Below, one piece after another: positions 1-10,126 of a stretch of DNA of 50,989 bases (position 1 is the stretch's first letter; every line of letters starts with the position of its first letter). Made by a program: the position numbers and the translations under genes. The stretch is taken from the NCBI GenBank assembly GCA_944392945.1, contig CALXYJ010000009.1:1-50989 (forward strand), given 5' to 3'. Source of the stretch: an uncultured Clostridia bacterium (GTDB lineage: Bacteria > Bacillota > Clostridia > TANB77 > CAG-508). The notes beneath the pieces are model-generated. The model saw nothing but the letters and a program-made list of their open reading frames with translations, was not told the DNA's origin and made no database searches.

Positions 1-281
1 ATTATTTTAACACAATTTTGAGTGGGTATCTTATTTTTTTTATTCTAAATTTTCCCCGAATTTATTTTACACTAACTGTATTTTATTTAATGTTTCTTGT
101 GAATTTTCTCTACTTTTATGCTCATTATATTTTTTATTAAAAATTAGTTTCATATTAAATTAGATTAACAGCATTTTATCATATTTAAAGTATCTTCCAG
201 ATATCTGCAAATTGCTCTTTTTTTAATTATATAGACATAAGTAACTTTAAGATTTTTATAAAATATTCCACAGTCACAAAA

Positions 282-709
282 TTATACACAGGGGTGAATA
301 ACTTTTTATTCACAATCAAAAAATAATATTTGTTGTCGTAAAAAATAAAAATTTGTTCTCTCGTGTAACGTTACGGTATTGAAGGCTTTGTATATTTTGT
401 AATATTTTGTAATAAATTGTATTTTTCATATAAATTTTACACTTATCCACAAAATTATCCACATTATACACAGATTTATTAAAGTTTTTTGTCCATTATT
501 ATTGACTAAGTAATTTTAATTATATATAATGTAAAAACAATAGGGAATCTTAATGTTATTTTATTTTTTTGCATAAATATTATCACTTATATTACAGCTA
601 TTTTACATAGTTTTCAAAGTTATCAACAGTTGTGGATATTGTTGTGGATAATTATCAAAAAACTAAAATAAGTTAATTCCCTTATACTTTTTAGGAAGGA
701 TTGAAAGAA
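282..709. other. oriC: Replication origin, dnaA-upstream part (DnaA boxes)
   Basis: The 709 bases before dnaA hold no gene. They carry DnaA boxes: TTATACACA at 282-290, TTATTCACA at 306-314, a tight row of three at 443-451 (TTATCCACA), 455-463 (TTATCCACA) and 464-472 (TTATACACA), then TTATCAACA at 620-628 and reverse boxes TGTGGATAT at 631-639 and TGTGGATAA at 643-651. The last three lie in the predicted dnaA 5' leader, which fits DnaA autoregulation. A perfect palindrome GTAACGTTAC sits at 365-374. Nothing else is evident in bases 1-240. Confidence 0.9.
502..530 (+). promoter_or_regulatory. dnaA promoter
   Basis: TTGACT (502-507), a 17-base spacer and TATAAT (525-530). Transcription would start near 537, giving a leader of about 170 bases that contains the DnaA boxes at 620-651. 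Confidence 0.7.
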
Positions 710-2050
710 ATGTCAAATGAACTAAATGAACTTCTAACTAAAGCAAAAGATCTTTTAAAAAATGAAATGACAAATATTTCTTATGAAACTTGGATAAAAT
801 CATTGGATATAAGAGATTTTACTGATGATAAAATAATATTAATTGCTTCTTCACCTTTTCAAAAAGATGCTGTTGAAACTAGATATTATGATTTAGTTGC
901 AAATACATTTAAATTTATTACTAATAAAGATTGCAAAATTATAGTAGAGTATAAAGATTCAAGTTCTGAAGAAGAAGATAATTTAGAAGAACAAAGTTTT
1001 AATGATAATGACATTGCTGTGTCAAATAATTCTTTAAATCCAAAATATACATTTGATACATTTGTAGTTGGAAATAACAATAGATTTGCACATGCTGCTT
1101 CATTAGCTGTAGCCGAAGCACCAGGAACATCATATAATCCTTTGTTTCTATATGGAGATGTAGGTTTAGGAAAGACTCACTTAATGCATGCTATTGGACA
1201 TCAAGTTATAAAAAATAATCCAAATTCTAATGTATTATATGTAACTTCTGAGAAATTTACTAATCAATTAATTAATGCAATAAAAGATAATAAAAATGAA
1301 CAATTTAGAAATAAATATAGAAATATTGATGTTTTATTAATAGATGATATACAGTTTATAGCTGGAAAAGAAAGAATTCAAGAAGAGTTTTTCCACACTT
1401 TTAACACATTACATGATAATAGAAAACAAATAGTTATATCTAGTGATAGACCACCAAAAGATATACCTTTATTAGAAGACAGATTAAAATCAAGATTTGA
1501 ATGGGGCTTAATTGCAGATATTTCAAATCCTGACTACGAAACACGTTTAGCTATTTTGAGAAAAAAAGCTCAAACAGATAATATAATAGTAGATGATCAA
1601 ATATTATCAACAATTGCAACTAGGGTAGTATCAAATATTAGAGAACTTGAAGGAGTATTTAATAAATTAGTAGCTTTTTCTACTTTAGCAAATGGACCTA
1701 TAACAATAGAAATGGCAGAAAAAGCAATCAATGATATTTCTGCACAAAAAGAAAAAGTAATTTCTGCTGATTATATACAAGATGTAGTTGCAAAATATTT
1801 TAATATTAATAAGAAAGATTTAAAAAGTGCAAAAAGATCAAATGATATAGCATATCCAAGACAAATTGCAATGTATCTTTGCAGAGAAGTTGCTGGTTTA
1901 TCATTCCCAAAAATAGGTGAAGAATTTGGTAAAAGAGATCATACTACAGTAATGCATGGATGCAATAAAATAGAAAAAGAAATAAAAGAAAATAATAATA
2001 CAAAATTAATTGTGGAAAGTGTGAAAAAAATAATACTAGAAAAAAAATAG
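710..2050 (+). CDS. dnaA: Chromosomal replication initiator protein DnaA
   Basis: DnaA binds boxes at oriC as an ATP-driven filament, opens the duplex and recruits the helicase. The 446-residue protein has the family's four-domain plan: N-terminal interaction domain, variable acidic linker (about residues 80-105), AAA+ domain with Walker A GDVGLGKT near residue 148 and Walker B LLIDDIQF near 208, and a C-terminal DNA-binding domain with the signature RDHTTVMHG near residue 410. The frame is open from a TTG at 701, but AGGAAGGA (693-700) abuts that codon and lies 9 bases from the ATG at 710, so 710 is chosen. It leads the replication cluster and is probably autoregulated through boxes in its leader. 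Identification is certain. Confidence 0.98.
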   Translation: MSNELNELLTKAKDLLKNEMTNISYETWIKSLDIRDFTDDKIILIASSPFQKDAVETRYYDLVANTFKFITNKDCKIIVEYKDSSSEEEDNLEEQSFNDNDIAVSNNSLNPKYTFDTFVVGNNNRFAHAASLAVAEAPGTSYNPLFLYGDVGLGKTHLMHAIGHQVIKNNPNSNVLYVTSEKFTNQLINAIKDNKNEQFRNKYRNIDVLLIDDIQFIAGKERIQEEFFHTFNTLHDNRKQIVISSDRPPKDIPLLEDRLKSRFEWGLIADISNPDYETRLAILRKKAQTDNIIVDDQILSTIATRVVSNIRELEGVFNKLVAFSTLANGPITIEMAEKAINDISAQKEKVISADYIQDVVAKYFNINKKDLKSAKRSNDIAYPRQIAMYLCREVAGLSFPKIGEEFGKRDHTTVMHGCNKIEKEIKENNNTKLIVESVKKIILEKK

Positions 2051-2074
2051 TATAAATTTAAAGCAAAAGATAAA

Positions 2075-2114
2075 TTTTCAAAAACTTTGGTTCGCCAAAA
2101 CAAATTTTTGAAAA
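2075..2114. other. Hairpin with UUCG loop after dnaA
   Basis: An imperfect inverted repeat just downstream of the dnaA stop, with a TTCG tetraloop at 2091-2094 closed by TTTGG/CCAAA and an outer TTTTCAAAAA/TTTTTGAAAA stem. No T-run follows on the plus strand, so it may be an RNA stability element or a weak terminator rather than a classical one. Confidence 0.45.
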
Positions 2115-2151
2115 AAATTGTCAAAATTCACTTACGGAAGTAATACATTAG

Positions 2152-2338
2152 ATATACACAGGTGGTTGTTAATAAAGTGTATATAAACTGTTAATATTTC
2201 ATTAATCCACATTTTTTTTAAAAGCTTGTGGATTAAAAAATAACTTTTCCACGAAAATATAAACATAGTTTTTTTACGGAAATAGGCACTTCCATGACTT
2301 TTCCCCACAATTAACAAGACCTAATACTATTACTTCTA
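2152..2338. other. Origin, dnaA-dnaN intergenic part: DnaA boxes and DnaA-trio-like unwinding element
   Basis: The 321-base dnaA-dnaN gap carries box-like sites ATATACACA (2152-2160), TAATCCACA (2203-2211), TGTGGATTA (2227-2235) and TTCCCCACA (2301-2309). These are followed by a short less AT-rich stretch, then CTA ATA CTA TTA CTT CTA (2321-2338). The complementary strand of the latter reads 3'-GAT-TAT-GAT-AAT-GAA-GAT-5', close to the DnaA-trio pattern known from Bacillus subtilis, followed by pure A/T up to the dnaN ribosome site. This suggests that strand opening occurs here. The boxes are individually degenerate; the arrangement is the argument. Confidence 0.6.
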
Positions 2339-2371
2339 TAATTATTAATTATTAATAAAGGAGAGAGAAAA

Positions 2372-3487
2372 ATGAAAATTGTTTGTTACAAAGACAAAAT
2401 TCTTAAAGCTATTAATTCCGTAGTAAAAGCTGTAGCATCTAAAACTACAATGCCTATACTAGAAGGAATATTAATTCAAACAAATGATAATGAAATAAAA
2501 TTAACTACATATGATTTAGAAATAGGTATTGAATATATAATGGAATGTGAAGTTAAAGAACAAGGATCAACTGTTGTAAATGCAATAATGTTTAGTGAAA
2601 TTATTAGAAAATTACCAGATACAGAAATAAAAATATATTTAGATGAAAATAATCTTTTAGTAATAGAATGTGAAGGTTCATTATATAAATTAGCAACAAT
2701 GGATCCAAATGAATTTCCAGAATTACCAAGAATAAATGTTGAAAATTCAATACAGATTGAACAAAATGTTTTAAAGAATATGATTAGAAGAACTATATTT
2801 GCTGTAAGTAATGAAGAAAATAGACCTATATTTACAGGATGTTTATTTGAAGTAGTAAATAATAAATTAAATGTTGTAGCTGTAGATGGTTTTAGATTAG
2901 CTTGGAGAAGTAGCTTTTTAAATATTAATGCAAATGATTTTAGTGCAGTTATTCCAGGAAAAACATTAAATGAAGTAAATAAAATAATAATGGATTCTTT
3001 TGAGCCAATAAAAATTGGAATATCTAGAAACCAAGCATTATTTGAAATGGATAATTGTAAAATAGTTACTAGAGTTTTAGATGGAGAATTTTTAAATTAT
3101 GCAAATGTAATACCTAAAGAATGGGATACAAGAATAAGAGTAAATAAAAATATTTTACAAAGCTGTTTTGAAAGAATAAGTTTAATATCTTCTTCATCTG
3201 TGGAAAAAGAAAAAAAATATCCTGTAAAAGTAACCGTTGATATAGGAAAATTAACAATTTCTTGTGCAAACCAAACAGGAGATGCTAAAGAAGAAATATA
3301 TGTTTCAACAGAAGGAAAAAATATAGAAGCAGGATTTAATCCAAAATACTTTTTAGATGCACTTAAAGTTATAGATGATGAGGAAATATATGTTCATTTC
3401 GGATCTAGTATTTCTCCATGTATAATTAGACCTGTTGATGAAGGCGATTATGTTTATATGATATTACCAATAAGGTTAAAAGATTAA
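2372..3487 (+). CDS. dnaN: DNA polymerase III beta sliding clamp
   Basis: The clamp forms a dimeric ring on DNA and tethers the replicative polymerase and repair factors. At 371 residues it has the normal length, with three repeated clamp folds. It begins MKIVCYKDKIL and ends with the characteristic DYVYMILPIRL, which forms part of the partner-binding pocket. Start is the ATG after AAAGGAGAGAG. It follows dnaA across the second half of the origin and ends in a strong terminator, so recF is transcribed separately. Recognition is secure from order and sequence. Confidence 0.97.
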   Translation: MKIVCYKDKILKAINSVVKAVASKTTMPILEGILIQTNDNEIKLTTYDLEIGIEYIMECEVKEQGSTVVNAIMFSEIIRKLPDTEIKIYLDENNLLVIECEGSLYKLATMDPNEFPELPRINVENSIQIEQNVLKNMIRRTIFAVSNEENRPIFTGCLFEVVNNKLNVVAVDGFRLAWRSSFLNINANDFSAVIPGKTLNEVNKIIMDSFEPIKIGISRNQALFEMDNCKIVTRVLDGEFLNYANVIPKEWDTRIRVNKNILQSCFERISLISSSSVEKEKKYPVKVTVDIGKLTISCANQTGDAKEEIYVSTEGKNIEAGFNPKYFLDALKVIDDEEIYVHFGSSISPCIIRPVDEGDYVYMILPIRLKD

Positions 3488-3500
3488 TTAAATTAATAAA

Positions 3501-3533
3501 AAAATTATTCACAAATCGTGAATAATTTTTTTT
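3501..3533 (+). terminator. Terminator after dnaN
   Basis: A 12-bp stem (3501-3512 with 3518-3529), 5-base loop and T-run. The left arm contains a DnaA-box match TTATTCACA (3505-3513), so it might be bound by DnaA as well. Confidence 0.8.
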
Positions 3534-3546
3534 ATTTTAAAAAATC

Positions 3547-3575
3547 TTGCTTTATTTTTTTATTATGTGTATAAT
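3547..3575 (+). promoter_or_regulatory. recF promoter
   Basis: TTGCTT (3547-3552), 17-base spacer, TATAAT (3570-3575). It lies between the dnaN terminator and recF, so recF-remB-gyrB probably form their own transcription unit. Confidence 0.6.
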
Positions 3576-3592
3576 GCAATATATAATAAAAA

Positions 3593-3624
3593 ATATCCAC
3601 AGAATCTTACGGAAATGTGGATAA
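3593..3624. promoter_or_regulatory. Inverted pair of DnaA boxes in the recF leader
   Basis: ATATCCACA (3593-3601) and TGTGGATAA (3616-3624) face each other across a 14-base gap that contains CTTACGGAA (3606-3614). The pair sits between the recF -10 box and its ribosome site, where bound DnaA could block transcription. The RNA could also fold as an 8-bp hairpin. Confidence 0.55.
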
Positions 3625-3640
3625 CTAAGTGGAGAACTTT

Positions 3641-4711
3641 ATGAATATAACAAAATTAAAATTAGAAAACTTTAGAAATTATGATAGCCAAGAAATAGAA
3701 TTTAATAAAGGAATTAATGTTATCTATGGTGATAATGCACAGGGAAAAACCAATATATTAGAGGCTATTTTTTTATGCTCTATGGGAAAATCTTTTAGAA
3801 CAAGCAAAGATAAAGAATTAATAAAAATAAATTCAGATTTTGCCAAAATAAATATAGAATATGAAAAAAGTGATAGAAATGGAAAAATAGAATATATTAT
3901 ATCCAATAAAAAAAATATATCTATTAATGGAGTAAAAATAAATAGATTAAGTGAATTATTGGGGAATATAAATTCAATAATTTTTTCTCCTGATGATATG
4001 GAAATTTTAAAAGATGGACCACAAAAAAGAAGAAAATTTTTAAATATGCTAATTAGCCAGTTAAGACCAAGATATTTATTTAATTTGAATGCATATAATA
4101 AAACATTAGAACAAAGGAATAATTATTTAAGACAGATAAAATTAGAAAATAAACCAGAAAATATGTTGGAAATTTGGAATGAAAAATTAGCAAATCATGC
4201 ACAAATTATTAATGCTTATAGAAGAGAATTTGTGGATAAAATATCAAATAAAATAGTAGATATCCACAGAAATATCACAGATAATTCCGAAGAAATAAAA
4301 ATAAATTATTTAAGTGAATATAAAAGTAAGGAATCATATATAAAATTACTTCAAGAAAATACCAAAAATGATATATATAAAGGCTATACATCAAAGGGAA
4401 TACATAGAGATGATTTTGAAATTTTTCTAAATGGAAAAAATATAAATTTATATGGTTCACAAGGACAGTTTAGAACAGCTATTTTATCATTAAAATTATC
4501 TGAATTATATGTTATTTATGATGAAATAGGTGAGTATCCAATTTTATTATTAGATGATTTTATGTCTGAATTAGACGAAAAAAGACGTAGAAAATTTGTG
4601 GAAAACATTACGGATGCTCAGGTAATATTAACAGGAACTCATAAATTAATACTTGAAAAATTTAAATATAATATATATAATGTAAAAGATGGACAAATAA
4701 AGAAAGAATAA
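3641..4711 (+). CDS. recF: DNA replication and repair protein RecF
   Basis: RecF is an SMC-like ATPase that with RecO and RecR loads RecA on gapped DNA. The 356-residue protein shows the family start ITKLKLENFRNY, Walker A GDNAQGKT near residue 30, the ABC signature YGSQGQFR near 270 and Walker B ILLLDDFMSEL near 302. A GTG at 3629 is in frame, but GGAG at 3631-3634 is well placed for the ATG at 3641. The S4-domain gene (yaaA/rlbA) commonly found just upstream is missing; the 153-base gap holds a terminator, a promoter and DnaA boxes instead. A compact intergenic gap leads to remB. Confidence 0.97.
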   Translation: MNITKLKLENFRNYDSQEIEFNKGINVIYGDNAQGKTNILEAIFLCSMGKSFRTSKDKELIKINSDFAKINIEYEKSDRNGKIEYIISNKKNISINGVKINRLSELLGNINSIIFSPDDMEILKDGPQKRRKFLNMLISQLRPRYLFNLNAYNKTLEQRNNYLRQIKLENKPENMLEIWNEKLANHAQIINAYRREFVDKISNKIVDIHRNITDNSEEIKINYLSEYKSKESYIKLLQENTKNDIYKGYTSKGIHRDDFEIFLNGKNINLYGSQGQFRTAILSLKLSELYVIYDEIGEYPILLLDDFMSELDEKRRRKFVENITDAQVILTGTHKLILEKFKYNIYNVKDGQIKKE

Positions 4712-4736
4712 AATTAACAAAAGAGGGATATAAAAA

Positions 4737-6954
<2,218 letters not shown>

Positions 6955-6965
6955 TTAATTCTTAT

Positions 6966-7004
6966 AAAAACGTAGTAAAATTAGATATTTTACTACGTTT
7001 TTTT
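6966..7004 (+). terminator. Terminator after gyrB
   Basis: A 16-bp perfect stem (6966-6981 with 6987-7002), 5-base loop, and a T-run. It separates gyrB from the VirB4-like cluster. Confidence 0.88.
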
Positions 7005-7084
7005 AATATTAATTAAAAGATTAATATTAAATTCATTAATTAATTTTTATAAATTAATTGTCGATTTTTGTAATACGAAAAAGA

Positions 7085-7113
7085 TTGACAAAAATTGGAA
7101 ATGCTTGTATTAT
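7085..7113 (+). promoter_or_regulatory. Promoter of the VirB4-like cluster
   Basis: TTGACA (7085-7090), 17-base spacer, TATTAT (7108-7113). The predicted start near 7120 leaves only about 10 bases before the first possible start codon at 7130. Confidence 0.7.
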
Positions 7114-7129
7114 TGTACAAAGATAAGAG

Positions 7130-7687
7130 GTGATAGAAGTAAATATAGGGAATAAATCCACACAAGAATGGCTAATAATAGAAAAAGTTGATGACAATGG
7201 AATTCTAAAGATAAAAAACAAAAATACATATGTAAAAATATTAAAAGTTTTTCCTATTAATTTTAATTTAAAAACTAATTTAGAAAAAGAAGCTATTTTA
7301 AATTCTTTTAAAATTTTTTTAAAAACATGTAATTTTAATCTTCAAATTTTAATTCATACTAATAAAGAAGATATTTCTAAAATAATAAATAATATTAAAA
7401 TTTCAAAAAATAAAAAAATATCTATTATTTCTCAAGAATATATTAATTTCTTACAAAAGATTAATTCTGAAAAACAAACATCCACAAAAAATTATTATAT
7501 AATTATAAGTCAAGATTACGAAGAAGAAAATCAAGATAATATTTATTATTCATTAAATGAAAAATATTTAAAAATAAAAGAATGTTTAAATAAATGCGGA
7601 AATCAAATAAAAGAATGTAAAAAAGAAGAAGTATTAAAAATTTTTCACTTTTTTTTAAATACAAATATTAATTGGAAAAGAAAATAA
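7130..7687 (+). CDS. TraC-like domain protein, partner of the VirB4-like ATPase
   Basis: A 185-residue protein without signal peptide or membrane segment. The first ~75 residues (EWLIIEKVDDNGILKIKN..., INFNLKTNLEKEAILNSFKIFL...FNLQILIHTN) resemble the small TraC-like domain found next to or fused in front of VirB4-type conjugation ATPases in Firmicutes and candidate phyla bacteria; this is recognised by pattern, not by a search. The rest is lysine/asparagine-rich and unassigned. Start is uncertain: GTG 7130 is the only standard one, but the best Shine-Dalgarno-like sequence (GAGGTGAT, 7127-7134) overlaps and follows it. The gene opens a four-gene unit with its own promoter, 14 bases before the VirB4-like gene. 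Base composition is extremely AT-rich. Confidence 0.6.
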   Translation: MIEVNIGNKSTQEWLIIEKVDDNGILKIKNKNTYVKILKVFPINFNLKTNLEKEAILNSFKIFLKTCNFNLQILIHTNKEDISKIINNIKISKNKKISIISQEYINFLQKINSEKQTSTKNYYIIISQDYEEENQDNIYYSLNEKYLKIKECLNKCGNQIKECKKEEVLKIFHFFLNTNINWKRK

Positions 7688-7701
7688 AGGTGAGGTGATA
7701 A

Positions 7702-9507
7702 GTGAATAATATATTTAAAAAAATATTCACAAAAGAAAATAAAAATAAATTTTTAGAAGAAAATTATATTTGTCCAGCATATATAAATAATCACAATCCA
7801 AAATATCTAGAAATAGATAATATGTATTATTCGGGATTAATTATTGTTAATTATTTAAGAGAGCAACAAGAATTAATTTTAAAAACTTTAATAGATACAG
7901 ATATAAATATGAATGTTTCAATATTTTATGAAAAGCAAGATAAATATAAAATTCTAAAAGAATTAACTTATAATATTGGAAATGTATCTGCAGATTTAAA
8001 AGATATAAATAATAATAGACAAGATATAGATATAGCTCAATATACTTATAATGATGCAAAATATATAAGAAAAGAAATGCAAATTAATAATCAAGATATG
8101 TATTATTTATATATTTATATAAATATTTTTTCAAATTCACTAAAAGAATTAGAATATAATTTAAATAAAATAGAAGGAATAATACAAGGTAGTGGATTGC
8201 AAGGAAGAAGGGCTAATTTTAGGCAAGAACAAATATATAAATCTAGTTTACCATTAATGTACAATGATAAAGATTTAAAATTAGCTGCAAAAAGAAATAT
8301 ATTAACAGATGGTTTACTATGTACATATCCATTTATATCTTCATCTATTTTTGATGAAAAAGGTGTTTATATAGGTAGAAATATATATAATAATTCGATG
8401 ATATTTATCGATAGATATGATAATAAAAAATATAAAAATCCTAATATGTGTGTATTTGGAATGTCTGGAGCAGGAAAGTCTTATTATATAAAATTATTAA
8501 TTTTAAGATATGGAATACAAAATATAAATCAATATGTAATTGATCCTGATAGAGAATATGGAAATATTTGTAAAGCTTTAAATGGAACTTTATTAAAATT
8601 AGGTCCAACATCGAATACATACATAAATGTATTCGATATAAGGGAAGAAAGTATCGAAAAAGATGAAAAAGGATATTTAGGAATAAAAATAGATAAATTA
8701 AAAGGTTTTTTTAATTTAATATTTGGAGAAATGAATGAAGAAGAAAAATCATTAATAGAAGAAAAATTAATAGAATTATATGCAACAAAAAATATTAATT
8801 TTAATGATAAAAGTTTATATAAAATAAAAAATAAAAAATTAGTTTTTAAAGAGAGTATAGATATGCCATTGTTAGAAGATTTCTATAAATTATTAGGAAA
8901 AGATGAAAAAACAAAAAAATTTCATATAAAATTATTGCCTTTTGTAAAAGGGAGTTTAAATTATTTTAATAAATATACTAATATAAAAATAGATAATAAA
9001 TTAATAATAGCAGATATATATGAATTAGGAGAAGAAAATATTAAATACGGAATGTATTTATTTACAGATTTATTTTGGGATAAAATAAAAATAAATAGAC
9101 AAGAAAAAAAAGTAATATATATGGATGAAATATGGAGATTAATAGGAGTAACATCAAATAAAGAAGTAGCCTCATTTATCTATAAGATTTTTAAAACAAT
9201 AAGAAAATATAGTGGTAGTGGTGTCGCGATAACTCAGGATGTCTCTGATTTATTTAGTTTAGAAAATGGTACATATGGAAAAAGTATATTAAATAATTCA
9301 AATATAAAAACATTTTTTTGTTTAGAAGAAGAGAATATTAATATATTAGAAAAATATACAAAATTATCTGAAAAAGAAAAGATTGAAATAAAATCTTTTT
9401 CAAAAGGAGAGTGTTTAATGTTTGTTGGAAATGATCATATTTTAGTAAAAATAGATTCTTCAGAATTTGAAAAAAATATTATAGAAAAAGGAGAGATTAT
9501 TAATTAA
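7702..9507 (+). CDS. VirB4/TraE-type conjugation-like ATPase
   Basis: A 601-residue P-loop ATPase of the HerA/FtsK superfamily, VirB4 branch. VirB4 proteins power type IV secretion and conjugative pili from the inner face of the membrane. Visible: the N-terminal VirB4-like region with IIVNYLREQ, Walker A GMSGAGKS near residue 253, IDPDREYG shortly after, Walker B VIYMDEIW near residue 471, and the downstream ITQDVSDL motif near 507. GTG start with GAGGTGAT two bases upstream. Its stop codon overlaps the proposed AUU start of the next gene. No VirD4 coupling protein, relaxase, VirB6, VirB8 or pilin gene is in the window, so this is not a standard conjugation module. Function unknown; an ATPase for an unrecognised envelope machine is one possibility. 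Confidence 0.82.
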   Translation: MNNIFKKIFTKENKNKFLEENYICPAYINNHNPKYLEIDNMYYSGLIIVNYLREQQELILKTLIDTDINMNVSIFYEKQDKYKILKELTYNIGNVSADLKDINNNRQDIDIAQYTYNDAKYIRKEMQINNQDMYYLYIYINIFSNSLKELEYNLNKIEGIIQGSGLQGRRANFRQEQIYKSSLPLMYNDKDLKLAAKRNILTDGLLCTYPFISSSIFDEKGVYIGRNIYNNSMIFIDRYDNKKYKNPNMCVFGMSGAGKSYYIKLLILRYGIQNINQYVIDPDREYGNICKALNGTLLKLGPTSNTYINVFDIREESIEKDEKGYLGIKIDKLKGFFNLIFGEMNEEEKSLIEEKLIELYATKNINFNDKSLYKIKNKKLVFKESIDMPLLEDFYKLLGKDEKTKKFHIKLLPFVKGSLNYFNKYTNIKIDNKLIIADIYELGEENIKYGMYLFTDLFWDKIKINRQEKKVIYMDEIWRLIGVTSNKEVASFIYKIFKTIRKYSGSGVAITQDVSDLFSLENGTYGKSILNNSNIKTFFCLEEENINILEKYTKLSEKEKIEIKSFSKGECLMFVGNDHILVKIDSSEFEKNIIEKGEIIN

Positions 9508-10126
9508 AAAAATAATAAATATTTTTGGAAATAATGGTTCTGGGAAAAGTATAGTATCAATATTATTAGCAAATATATTAGCCACAAAAAATTTAAATGT
9601 TTTAATAATTGATTCAAATTATAAAGATATTTTTAAAATATTTAATAAAAAAATAAATAATAAAATAATAAAAATTCAAAATTTTTATATAACAAATAAA
9701 TATATAAAAAATGAAATTGAAAAATTTGAAATAATTATTTTAGATAATCCAAATATTAAATTTTTAAAAACAAAAGAATTATTAAAAAATTCTACAAATA
9801 TATTTTTGTCAGAAAGCAATTTACTAGGAATAAAAAAATTAATTATTTTAATTAATAAATATACAAAAGAAATAAATAAAGAAAAAATAAATATTATTTT
9901 TAATAAATATAATTCAAATTCAATAGATTATCAAATATTAATTAAAATATTAAAAGATTTTAAAATTCTAGGAAAAATAAATTATTCTAAAAAAATAGAA
10001 ACATTAATAAATACTGGTAAAATTATAAAAATAAATTCAATAAAAAAAGATTTATTAAAAATAATAGAAAAAATAATAAAGGAGAATAGAAAATATGGAA
10101 ATAGAATTAAAAAACCAGTTGAATGA
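9503..10126 (+). CDS. ParA/MinD-like P-loop ATPase with probable AUU start
   Basis: The frame 9503-10126 is open for 207 codons, yet its first ATG/GTG/TTG is the TTG at 9806, a third of the way in and after the ATP-binding site. The start KKIINIFGNNGSGKS (Walker A residues 9-16), followed by LIIDSN (Walker A'-like) and EIIILDNP (Walker B), reads as a small deviant-Walker ATPase of the ParA/MinD type. Upstream the frame is closed by TAG at 9482, and only AUU at 9503 fits: AAAGGAGAG (9487-9495) lies 7 bases before it and ATTAA overlaps the VirB4 stop as ATGA does in coupled genes. An ancestral ATG changed by mutation or assembly error would look the same. The 3' end overlaps the next gene by 32 bases. 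Partner of the VirB4-like ATPase by context; the exact function is unknown. Confidence 0.7.
   Translation: MKKIINIFGNNGSGKSIVSILLANILATKNLNVLIIDSNYKDIFKIFNKKINNKIIKIQNFYITNKYIKNEIEKFEIIILDNPNIKFLKTKELLKNSTNIFLSESNLLGIKKLIILINKYTKEINKEKINIIFNKYNSNSIDYQILIKILKDFKILGKINYSKKIETLINTGKIIKINSIKKDLLKIIEKIIKENRKYGNRIKKPVE

Noticed and set aside
365..374. Palindrome GTAACGTTAC as a parS or catabolite-control site
   Set aside because: It does not match either consensus; noted only as a palindrome.
1939..2124. Short reading frames antisense to dnaA, gyrB and other strong genes, such as this one
   Set aside because: They are shadows of real genes in AT-rich DNA, with no ribosome site or conserved content.
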